Part shown: in pieces, positions 1-5,938 of the stretch
Layout of the letters: each line of letters opens with the position of its first letter
How positions within the stretch are numbered: position 1 is the stretch's first letter
DNA from: JAAYAY01 sp964429355
GTDB lineage: Bacteria > Planctomycetota > Planctomycetia > Pirellulales > Thermoguttaceae
Assembly (NCBI GenBank): GCA_964429355.1
Contig: CAYSCH010000499.1
Location: 1 to 5,965 of the forward strand
Reading direction: 5' to 3'
Length of the DNA stretch: 5,965 nt
Notes under the pieces: model-generated
What the model was told of the DNA's origin: nothing
The model's input: the letters and a program-made list of their open reading frames with translations, nothing else
Database searches by the model: none
Position numbers and translations under genes: made by a program

Positions 1-1488
1 TACGAAGAATCCTACCAGTTGATCCGCCAGGCAAACCCCTTCCCGTCGATCTGCGCCCGGGTGTGCGACCGCAAGTGCGAGCAGCGCTGCCAGCTCGGGA
101 CCAGCGGTGGCCAGCCGGTCGCCATCCGAGCTCTCAAGAGGTTCGTGACCGACCGCGTGGAACCTTCCGTCTACAAGGCGCCGCGACTGAAGCGACCGGC
201 AAAAGATGCACCCAAGGTCGCGGTCGTGGGCGCCGGCCCTGCCGGATTGTCCGCTGCCCACTACCTCTCGTTGCCAGGCTACCGGGTCACCCTGTTCGAG
301 GCCCAGGGAGTACTCGGCGGGATGCTTGCCAGTTGCATCCCAGCCTACCGCCTCCCTCGCGACGTATTACGCAAAGAGATCGCGTCCCTGCTCAACGACA
401 ATATCACCGTCCAGTGCGGTACCGCCTTGGGACGCGACATCACCGTCGACAGCCTGTTCGCCGACGGTTTCCAGGCAATCTTCCTGGCCATCGGCGCCGA
501 CAAGAGTTGGCACCTCGATCTGGCAGGAGAGAACGTCGAGGGAGTCTATTCGTCGATGCAGTTCCTCAAGGCCTTCAACTTGCGAGGCGAGGAACTGGCC
601 GGCGGACACGTAGGCATCATCGGCGGTGGCAACTCCGCGGTCGATGCCGCCCGGGTCGCCATCCGCCAGGAACACGTCGAGAGCGTTAGCCTCCTCTACC
701 GCCGCACCGACCAGGAGATGCCGGCCTATGCCGAAGAGGTCGAAGCGGCCCTGGAGGAGGGAATTCGACTCGAAACCCTGGTCTCTCCCGTCAAGATCCG
801 CTACCTCGGAGCCGCGATGAAGGAAGGCATCAAAGTCGAGACCATGGTTTCTCCTGTCAGGATCCACGCCCAGTCAGGGCGGCTGGTCGGCATCGAATGT
901 ATCCGGAACAAACTCAGCGACCGCGACGCCAGTGGCCGGCGCAAACCGGTCCCCCTGTCGGGTAGCGAATTCCGCATGGCCCTGAATACCTTGATCGTGG
1001 CCATCGGCGAACGTCCCGACAGCGATTGCCTCGGATCCATGGGACTGGAACTCGATCGGAATGGCCGGCTCCGCGCTGACCGGAAAACGCTCTGCACCAG
1101 CCGCCAGGGCGTATTTGCCGGGGGCGACGTGGTCACCGGGCCGAACACGGTAGCCGACGCTATCGGGGCCGGGAAGAAAGCCGCTCTGATCATCGACCGC
1201 TATCTCCGCGGCCAGGAGCTTGGGGAACAGCCCCGAGTACGCCTGCCCAACGTCTTCGTCGAGCCGGCTGCGGTAGACGGCGAAGACCGCGAGGAAACGC
1301 CCCGTGCAGAACCTCCCGCCATCCCCGCTGAGGCGCGGAGAAGAAACTTCGCGGAAGTCGAACTGAGCCTGTCTGCCGAGGAGGCCGCGGCAGAAGCCCG
1401 TCGCTGCCTCCGCTGCGATCTGAAGTTCACTCGGTGCCGAGAAAATGCGGCCGCTCTGTCCACGGCCGCGGGAGGAGAAACGGAATGA
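1..1488 (+). CDS. GltD/NfnB-type FAD- and NAD(P)H-dependent oxidoreductase, 5' partial
   Basis: The frame is open from base 1, so the true start lies upstream and 495 residues are visible (numbered here from base 1). Family role: the small subunit of glutamate synthase and its relatives takes hydride from NAD(P)H onto FAD and passes electrons through Fe-S clusters to a partner. Seen in order: an NPFPSICARVC segment with Cys18, 22, 26 and 30 (the GltD N-terminal cluster region); FAD motif GAGPAG at 77-82; GGML...IPAYRLP after it; a second Rossmann motif GGGNSAVDAA at 208-217, followed by YRRTDQEMPA, as in NADPH-type GltD proteins; AGGDVVTGPNTVADAIGAG near 373, closing the FAD site; and a C-terminal CLRC at 469-472. 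Odd: residues 252-295 contain a diverged 22-residue tandem duplication. The missing N-terminus could be a short GltD leader or a larger fusion such as a NuoF-like module, and this window cannot decide. The gene overlaps the next one by four bases. The family is certain, but the physiological acceptor is inferred. Confidence 0.93.
   Translation, partial: YEESYQLIRQANPFPSICARVCDRKCEQRCQLGTSGGQPVAIRALKRFVTDRVEPSVYKAPRLKRPAKDAPKVAVVGAGPAGLSAAHYLSLPGYRVTLFEAQGVLGGMLASCIPAYRLPRDVLRKEIASLLNDNITVQCGTALGRDITVDSLFADGFQAIFLAIGADKSWHLDLAGENVEGVYSSMQFLKAFNLRGEELAGGHVGIIGGGNSAVDAARVAIRQEHVESVSLLYRRTDQEMPAYAEEVEAALEEGIRLETLVSPVKIRYLGAAMKEGIKVETMVSPVRIHAQSGRLVGIECIRNKLSDRDASGRRKPVPLSGSEFRMALNTLIVAIGERPDSDCLGSMGLELDRNGRLRADRKTLCTSRQGVFAGGDVVTGPNTVADAIGAGKKAALIIDRYLRGQELGEQPRVRLPNVFVEPAAVDGEDREETPRAEPPAIPAEARRRNFAEVELSLSAEEAAAEARRCLRCDLKFTRCRENAAALSTAAGGETE
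754..885 (+). repeat. Diverged 66-bp in-frame tandem duplication inside the GltD-like gene
   Basis: Bases 754-819 and 820-885 encode two successive 22-residue units. Their first 16 residues match: EEGIRLETLVSPVKIR against KEGIKVETMVSPVRIH. By hand count this is 10 of 16 residues identical and about 35 of 48 bases. GltD relatives known to me have a single EEGI-LVSPV-I segment here, leading directly into a GRL-G-ECIRNKL-like strand. The first unit therefore looks like an added copy, placed between the NAD(P)H-binding motif and the return to the FAD domain. The sequence divergence shows that the duplication is old and tolerated rather than an assembly artefact. Confidence 0.75.
1471..1488 (+). 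promoter_or_regulatory. Ribosome binding site and ATGA start/stop overlap
   Basis: A strong Shine-Dalgarno GGAGGAG (1471-1477) lies inside the end of the GltD-like gene, seven bases before the ATG at 1485. The upstream stop TGA (1486-1488) overlaps that start as ATGA. This fixes the start of the ferredoxin-type gene and implies translational coupling of the two subunits. In-frame codons upstream of 1485 therefore belong to the shadow of the preceding gene. Confidence 0.85.
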
Positions 1489-2165
1489 TCACTCTGAAGA
1501 TCAACTCGCTGGAAGTCTCCGTCGAGGAAGGCAGCACGCTCCTGGAGGCTGCCACCTTTCTCGGCTTTCCCATCCCGACGTTGTGCCATCTCGAAGGACT
1601 GTCCCCCTACGGCGCCTGCCGCCTGTGCGTGGTGGAGATCGGCGAGGGACCCAAAGCCCGGCTGGTATCCTCTTGTACCTATCCGGCCGAGCAAGGGCTC
1701 ACGGTCCGCACGGCGTCGTCCCGCGTGCTCCGGGCCCGCAAAATGATCCTGGAGTTGCTGCTGGCTTCCTGCCCGCAGTCCAAAGTGATCCAGGACCTGG
1801 CCTCGGCCCACGGCATACGCCAGCAGCGTTTCCGGCAGGAGCACGACGACTGCATCCTCTGCGGCCGGTGCGTGCGGATGTGCGAGGAACAGATGATGGC
1901 CAAGGCCATCGGCTTCCGCTTTCGGGGCTCGAAACGCAGTATCGGCACTCCCTTCGACGTCAAATCGGATGTGTGCCGCCAATGCGGCGGATGCATCTAC
2001 GTCTGCCCAGCCTGCCAGCTCCGCTGCACCTATACCGAGCCCGACAAAGCCATTTGCGGCGGCTGTGCCAACCTCACTCCCCCTTGTGTCGAGAAGAAAC
2101 ACTTCGAAAACATGATGTGCTACATGGATCCCTGTGTAGCTTGCGAAATACGCGACCGCCAATAA
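1485..2165 (+). CDS. NuoG/HoxU-type [2Fe-2S] plus ferredoxin-domain electron-transfer subunit
   Basis: A 226-residue, cysteine-rich soluble protein. The N-terminal plant-type ferredoxin fold has C34-x10-C45-x2-C48-x15-C64, the [2Fe-2S] pattern of NuoG, HoxU and hydrogenase diaphorase subunits. Two 4Fe-4S ferredoxin motifs follow: C123-x2-C126-x2-C129-x3-C133 (CILCGRCVRMC) and C164-x2-C167-x2-C170-x3-C174. Between them and the first domain, NuoG and HoxU normally carry a His-Cys3 cluster motif. Here only Cys96 remains (LLLASCPQSKVIQ), so that cluster is probably absent. The tail has further cysteines at 177, 181, 191, 194, 201, 212, 217 and 220, which could bind an extra cluster or zinc. Its size resembles HoxU (about 230 residues), not full NuoG, and it has no molybdopterin-like domain. 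Its position between a flavin NAD(P)H oxidoreductase and an FMN enzyme suggests that it wires electrons between them or admits them from another carrier. The fold is confident, but the partners are inferred from the operon. Confidence 0.9.
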   Translation: MITLKINSLEVSVEEGSTLLEAATFLGFPIPTLCHLEGLSPYGACRLCVVEIGEGPKARLVSSCTYPAEQGLTVRTASSRVLRARKMILELLLASCPQSKVIQDLASAHGIRQQRFRQEHDDCILCGRCVRMCEEQMMAKAIGFRFRGSKRSIGTPFDVKSDVCRQCGGCIYVCPACQLRCTYTEPDKAICGGCANLTPPCVEKKHFENMMCYMDPCVACEIRDRQ

Positions 2166-2171
2166 ATCCAC

Positions 2172-2176
2172 AGGAG
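2172..2176 (+). promoter_or_regulatory. Ribosome binding site of the FMN glutamate-synthase-like gene
   Basis: AGGAG lies ten bases before the ATG at 2187, within the 21-base gap after the stop of the ferredoxin-type gene. The spacing is a little long but usable. No promoter or terminator fits in this gap, so the gene is most likely co-transcribed with the two upstream genes. Confidence 0.6.
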
Positions 2177-2186
2177 CCCCCTCCCC

Positions 2187-3776
2187 ATGATCAACACGTT
2201 TTCCCGCGTCAATACCTCCGCTGCAACACTGACCAAGAACCGGACAGAAGGCTCTGTCGTGCCTGCCTCGGGCATGTGCGTCACCTGCGTCGACGGTTGC
2301 ATCGGGATGTGCGAGATCGGTAAGTCCGCCTACCGCGGTCACGAGGTCATCTATCCCCAGCCGTTCGGAGTGATCACGACGGCCGCCGAAAAGGCCTATC
2401 CGGTCGACTATTCCCACTTCAATATCATGGGGACCGCGGTGGGCGCCCACGGCATCGAGGCCGACAGCGATAAGGCGATCTTTCCCGCCGTCAATCTGGA
2501 AGTGAAGATCGGCCGCGACAACGGCATCAAGTTCCGCCGCCCCTGGATCATCTCCGGCATCGGTTCGACCAACATCGCCAAGAACAATTGGGAAGGACTG
2601 GCCATCGGCTCTGCCCTGGCCGGAACTGGCCTGACCATCGGCGAGAACGTCGCAGGTATGGACTCCCAGGCGATCATCCAGAAGGGTCACGTGGTCGATA
2701 CCGCCGACTTGAAACGCCGGGTGAAGCTCTACCAGGACCACCAGCGCGACGGCTACGGCGCCATCATCGTCCAGGCCAATATCGAGGATGCGCGGCTCGG
2801 CGCCCAGGAATACGCTATCCAGCACCTCGGCGTGGAATGCGTCGAACTCAAATGGGGCCAGGGCGCCAAGGATATCGGCGGCGAAGTAAAAATCAGGGAC
2901 CTCAAAACCGCCCAAATGCTCCACGAGCGCGGCTACCTCGTGCTCCCCAACCCGACCGATCCGGACACGATCCACGCCTTCGAGCAGGGTGCCTTCAAGG
3001 AGTTTGAGCGCCATTCGCGGGTCGGAATGGTCACCGAGGAATCCTTCGCCCAGCGGGTGGAGGAACTCCGCAAGGCTGGGGCGAAGTACATCTTTCTCAA
3101 GACCGGCGCCTACCGGCCCGCCGATCTTGCCCGGGCCGTGGTCTTTGCCTCACGCTACGGGATCGACCTGCTGACCGTCGATGGCGCTGGCGGCGGCACC
3201 GGCATGAGCCCCTGGCGAATGATGAACGAGTGGGGCGTTCCTCCGGTCTACCTGCACTCGCTCCTGTATGAGTATGCCAGGCGGCTCGCCGACCGGCGTG
3301 AGTACGTGCCGGCGCTGGCTGTCAATGGCGGGTTTGTCTTCGAAGATCAGATCTTCAAAGGACTCGCCCTCGGCGCACCCTTCGTCAAGCTGGTCGGTAT
3401 GGCCCGGGCGCCCATCGCCGCCGCTATGGTCGGCAAAACCATCGGGCGGACGATCGATGAACAACAGGTCCCAGTCTACATCGAGCGTTTCGGAAACCAC
3501 AAAGACGAGATCTTCGTCACCGCCAGCAACTTGCGAAAAGAACTTGGAGACCAGGAATTCGAAAAAATCCCGACGGGCGCTCTGGGACTCTACACCTATT
3601 ACGAACGCCTCGACCAAGGCTTGCGTCAGCTCATGGCCGGCAGCAGAAAATTCGCCCTGGAGCATCTCTCGCGGAATGATATCGCCGCCCTGACTCGCGA
3701 GGCGGCCGATGTCAGCGGAATCCAATTCGTCATGGATGCGGATCACGCCGAGGTGGAAGAACTGCTCTCCCCCTGA
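2187..3776 (+). CDS. FMN-binding glutamate-synthase-like catalytic subunit without glutaminase domain
   Basis: This 529-residue protein matches the TIM-barrel FMN domain of the glutamate synthase large subunit, as found in stand-alone archaeal-type and GlxD/MgsC-like proteins. Family landmarks are RRPWIISGIGSTNI near 117-130, ELKWGQGAK at 220-228, VDGAGGGTGMSP at 331-342 and VNGGFVFEDQIFKGLALGA at 379-397 (the flavin phosphate region). There is no N-terminal glutaminase and no C-terminal GXGXG domain. Differences from GltB are clear. The GEGGQLPG loop after QGAK is replaced by DIGGEVKI. The [3Fe-4S] cysteine segment (CHxNxC-type) is replaced by cysteine-free sequence after residue 400. The only cysteines are 31, 34, 38, 42 and 218. 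The first four (CVTCVDGCIGMC) could hold a cluster near the FMN. The start at 2187 has an AGGAG site upstream. By context it is the terminal FMN enzyme of the redox operon. Whether it makes glutamate, moves ammonia or methylamine onto an acceptor, or acts as a different flavin reductase cannot be told from sequence. Confidence 0.9.
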   Translation: MINTFSRVNTSAATLTKNRTEGSVVPASGMCVTCVDGCIGMCEIGKSAYRGHEVIYPQPFGVITTAAEKAYPVDYSHFNIMGTAVGAHGIEADSDKAIFPAVNLEVKIGRDNGIKFRRPWIISGIGSTNIAKNNWEGLAIGSALAGTGLTIGENVAGMDSQAIIQKGHVVDTADLKRRVKLYQDHQRDGYGAIIVQANIEDARLGAQEYAIQHLGVECVELKWGQGAKDIGGEVKIRDLKTAQMLHERGYLVLPNPTDPDTIHAFEQGAFKEFERHSRVGMVTEESFAQRVEELRKAGAKYIFLKTGAYRPADLARAVVFASRYGIDLLTVDGAGGGTGMSPWRMMNEWGVPPVYLHSLLYEYARRLADRREYVPALAVNGGFVFEDQIFKGLALGAPFVKLVGMARAPIAAAMVGKTIGRTIDEQQVPVYIERFGNHKDEIFVTASNLRKELGDQEFEKIPTGALGLYTYYERLDQGLRQLMAGSRKFALEHLSRNDIAALTREAADVSGIQFVMDADHAEVEELLSP

Positions 3777-3820
3777 CCCGGACCAACAGCCTCCCACCAC
3801 CATCAATACGCTTCCAGCCA

Positions 3821-3844
3821 CCGGATGACTGCCTGAACATCCGG
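3821..3844 (+). terminator. Stem-loop in the convergent gap, possible transcript end
   Basis: CCGGATG (3821-3827) and CATCCGG (3838-3844) form a perfect 7-bp stem with a ten-base loop, 45 bases after the stop of the FMN subunit. No T-run follows on the plus strand and no A-run precedes it, so it is not a classical intrinsic terminator. It could instead stabilise the 3' end of the operon transcript, or act with Rho. Confidence 0.35.
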
Positions 3845-3871
3845 CCGATCTGGTTGCGATACCCTGGAAGT

Positions 3872-3941
3872 CCCTCACAAAACGTACGAGCTTCCCACCG
3901 GCATGGATATGCACGGCCGGTGGCCTTGTCAGCGGCTCTGA
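3872..3941 (+). repeat. 70-bp intergenic repeat, copy A
   Basis: This copy begins CCCTCACAAAACGTACGAG and ends CAGCGGCTCTGA. It aligns without gaps over 70 bases to 5845-5914 with 13 differences (about 81% identity), and its 3' part matches 5791-5840. It contains a perfect 8-bp stem, CCACCGGC (3895-3902) with GCCGGTGG (3916-3923), around a 13-base loop. It lies 13 bases beyond the stop codon of the histidine kinase gene, in the same orientation as the other two copies. No consistent coding frame is shared among the copies. Confidence 0.85.
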
Positions 3942-3953
3942 GAGTCCCCGGCT

Positions 3954-5705
3954 TCAGATACCGTGAAAGCCCTGGGCTTGTGAAGAATCCGGGGCAGAGT
4001 GCAGGGCCGACGCCGACCCCTTGCCCTCCTGGGGCACGGGTCTTCCCGGAACCGTGAAGCAGAATGTCGAGCCCCGTCCCGCGCCTTCAGACTCGACCCA
4101 GACACGCCCGCCGTGGACCTCGATGATCCGCTTGACGATGGCCAGACCGATGCCGGTGCCGCCCGCCTTGGGATCGAGCTGGTCAAAGAGCCCGAAGATC
4201 TTCTCGTGGAACCGGGGATCGATGCCGATGCCGTTGTCGCGCACGTAACAGATGGTGCGGGAATCATCCCGTCGAACGCCGATCTCGATCCGGGGGTGAA
4301 TATTGTCCCCCATGTATTTCGCGGCGTTCTCGACCAGGTTCTGCAGGACTTCCAGCAACCGGAGGCGATCGCCGTAAAGGACGGGAAGAGGCTCGCAGAC
4401 TTTGACCCGGATACCTTTCGACTCGATCTGTGCCCCCACGATCTGGAGTGCTTCCTGGACCAGGTCGTCGAGACTCACGTCTTCGGGAGGATTGACCAGG
4501 CGGCCGATTCGCGAGAGTTCCAGCAGATCTTCGAGCAGTTCCACCATCCTGTCAGCGGCCCGGGAAATGCGCATCAGGTCGTCCTGCACGGATCCCACGT
4601 CCGTGTCAGCAAGCTCTTCACCGAGCATGCCGATGTAGCCCTTGATCGTGATCAACGGGCTTTTCAAGTCGTGGGAGACGGTGTACGTGAAGCGCTCCAA
4701 CTCGGCGTTCTGCGCCTCCAATCTGGCAATGAGTTGTTCCCGCTCCTCTTCCGTCCGGCGTCTATGCACGGCCACCGCCACCAGGTCGGCCACCGATTTC
4801 ATCAGGGCCAGTTCGTTCTTGGTGAACGAGGGACGCGTCCGGGTGCCGAACGACAGCGTGCCGATCACCCGCCCCCGGACCAGGAGCGGATGGCAGCAGT
4901 AGGCCTGCATTCCGTACGATCGCACCAATTGCGCTCTGGGGTCGTCGCTATGCTGGATATCTTCGGCCACGATCGGCTGCCCGTCCCGTGCCACGCACCC
5001 GGAAATCGTTGTGCCGAAGCTGAGTTCGGTGATATCCGCCACCGCCTCCGGGACGATGCCAGCACATGCATGGATCCTCAGTTGCCGGCCCGGTACCGCC
5101 ACGACATAGTGGAAGAACAACTGGCAGTCGAGGTGGCTCATCACCTTTCGACAGACCTGTTCGATAATGACCTGCGGATCCTCGGCACGCAGGAGCGACT
5201 CTCCCACCGTGGCCAGCAGCTCCAGCCGCTCGTTGCTGGCCCGCAGGGCGTCTTCAACATGCCTTCGGGCAGTCACGTCCAGCGTGATCCCCACCAGACG
5301 CGTCACTTGGCCGGCCCCATCTCGCACCGGTCGTCCCACGGTAGCCACCCACCGCTCTCCAAGCACCGGGTGGCAAATTCGGACCTCCGTCTGGAACCCC
5401 GTACGTTCGGCAATCGCCCTGCTCATGGCCTGGTGTACGAGTTCACGATCCTCGTCGTGAACGCGAGCCAGCGACACTTCCAGTTCTACCGGCGAGCCCC
5501 GCTCAACGCCCGACAGGTCGTACATTTCGTCCGACCACCAGGCCTTGCCCGTCGTGAAGTCCCAGTCCCAGACGCCTCCGCCGGTCGCCTGGAGCGCCAA
5601 CTTCAGCCGCGGCTCGCTCCGCTCCAGCGCGGCTTCATCGAGAATCGGCGACACAGGCAGCTTCTCCGACACCGTTTTCGCGGCCAACTTCGATTCTTCG
5701 GCCAT
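3954..5705 (-). CDS. Soluble PAS-GAF sensor histidine kinase
   Basis: A 583-residue protein on the minus strand. The start at 5705 is chosen because GGAG sits six bases before it. An ATG two codons upstream (5711) directly abuts that GGAG, and longer starts (up to 5813) read into an intergenic repeat. Domains: a PAS fold at about 32-150 (GGGVWDWDFTTGKAWWSDEMYDL, then RWVATVGRPVRD); a GAF domain at about 155-314 (HPLLVRGRVIGTLSFG); a short coiled linker; a HisKA dimerisation helix with FTYTVSHDLKSPL and phospho-acceptor His345; and a HATPase with the N-box NLVENAAKY (about 456-464), G1 DNGIGI (about 490-495), FGLFDQL and G2 GGTGIGLAI (about 515-523). All catalytic motifs look intact. There is no signal peptide, membrane helix or HAMP, so it should sense a cytoplasmic or diffusible cue. 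No heme- or bilin-binding signature is evident and the ligand is unknown. No response regulator adjoins it, so it is an orphan kinase within this window. It converges on the redox operon and has no evident functional tie to it. Confidence 0.93.
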   Translation of the reverse strand: MAEESKLAAKTVSEKLPVSPILDEAALERSEPRLKLALQATGGGVWDWDFTTGKAWWSDEMYDLSGVERGSPVELEVSLARVHDEDRELVHQAMSRAIAERTGFQTEVRICHPVLGERWVATVGRPVRDGAGQVTRLVGITLDVTARRHVEDALRASNERLELLATVGESLLRAEDPQVIIEQVCRKVMSHLDCQLFFHYVVAVPGRQLRIHACAGIVPEAVADITELSFGTTISGCVARDGQPIVAEDIQHSDDPRAQLVRSYGMQAYCCHPLLVRGRVIGTLSFGTRTRPSFTKNELALMKSVADLVAVAVHRRRTEEEREQLIARLEAQNAELERFTYTVSHDLKSPLITIKGYIGMLGEELADTDVGSVQDDLMRISRAADRMVELLEDLLELSRIGRLVNPPEDVSLDDLVQEALQIVGAQIESKGIRVKVCEPLPVLYGDRLRLLEVLQNLVENAAKYMGDNIHPRIEIGVRRDDSRTICYVRDNGIGIDPRFHEKIFGLFDQLDPKAGGTGIGLAIVKRIIEVHGGRVWVESEGAGRGSTFCFTVPGRPVPQEGKGSASALHSAPDSSQAQGFHGI

Positions 5706-5760
5706 CGCCATCTCCGTGAACGAAATCGCGCCCTCCCTCAATCGACCGATCCGCGCCCGC

Positions 5761-5766
5761 ATTGTA
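5761..5766 (-). promoter_or_regulatory. Candidate -10 element for the histidine kinase gene
   Basis: On the minus strand this reads TACAAT, five of six matches to the sigma-70 -10 consensus. It lies 55 bases before the chosen start codon, giving a leader of roughly 50 bases. The hexamer 17 bases upstream (TTCCGC) is a poor -35, so a conventional promoter is only weakly supported. The element lies just outside the partial repeat copy at 5791-5840. Confidence 0.3.
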
Positions 5767-5790
5767 GCCAGTCGCCCAGGAGGGCGGAAC

Positions 5791-5840
5791 CTCCCACGGC
5801 GAGGGATGTGCACAGCCGGTGAGTGTGGCAGCGGCTCTAA
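5791..5840 (+). repeat. Intergenic repeat, copy C (3' 50 bases only)
   Basis: Fifty bases ending GTGTGGCAGCGGCTCTAA align without gaps to 5865-5914 with 7 differences (about 86% identity). The CCCTCGCAAAACGTA-type first 20 bases of the full unit are not recognisable upstream of 5791, so this is a partial copy. A four-base spacer (GAAG) separates it from copy B, giving a tandem pair with a 74-base period. The hairpin of copy A is reduced here to CACGGC (5795-5800) pairing with GCCGGTG (5815-5821), with one bulged G. Confidence 0.8.
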
Positions 5841-5844
5841 GAAG

Positions 5845-5914
5845 CCCTCGCAAAACGTATGAGTTTCCCGCGGGCATGGACGTGCACAGCCGGTGGGTGT
5901 GGCAGCGGCTCTAA
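5845..5914 (+). repeat. 70-bp intergenic repeat, copy B
   Basis: Full-length match to copy A at 3872-3941 (57 of 70 bases), beginning CCCTCGCAAAACGTATGAG and ending CAGCGGCTCTAA. The stem is CCCGCGGGC (5867-5875) with GCCGGTGGG (5889-5897), again around a 13-base loop. One position would be a G-T/U pair and one a G-G mismatch. Together with copy C it forms a tandem pair upstream of the histidine kinase gene, in the same orientation as the copy beyond that gene's 3' end. Confidence 0.85.
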
Positions 5915-5938
5915 TATGACAGCGCTACATTAGCTCAA
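5911..5938 (-). promoter_or_regulatory. Weak sigma-70-like promoter candidate reading into the repeats
   Basis: On the minus strand, TTGAGC (5938-5933) and TATTAG (5916-5911) are separated by 16 bases, each matching four of six consensus positions. If active, it would place repeat copies B and C in a leader of about 200 bases ahead of the histidine kinase. The match is weak enough to arise by chance in this A+T-richer patch. Confidence 0.2.

Noticed and set aside
1200..3014. A 604-codon open frame on the minus strand opposite the redox genes
   Set aside because: It lies antisense to three clear protein families and shows no recognisable domain. Long antisense frames are common in G+C-rich coding DNA.
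4770..4920. Bilin-binding phytochrome-like GAF domain suggested by a CCH triplet
   Set aside because: The Cys-Cys-His lies in the AYCCHPLLV strand common to ordinary GAF domains, not in the chromophore-attachment helix context.
3999..5822. A 607-codon open frame on the plus strand opposite the histidine kinase
   Set aside because: The minus strand carries every kinase motif. The antisense product is rich in Arg, His and Gln with no fold signature, typical of a shadow frame.
3872..5914. Repeats as integron attC sites flanking a gene cassette
   Set aside because: The copies lack the paired RYYYAAC/GTTRRRY core sites at their ends, and no integrase is present.
5791..5914. Start of a CRISPR array
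   Set aside because: The units are 70 bases with a four-base spacer, diverged from one another, and one is partial. There are no unique spacers of usual length and no cas genes.
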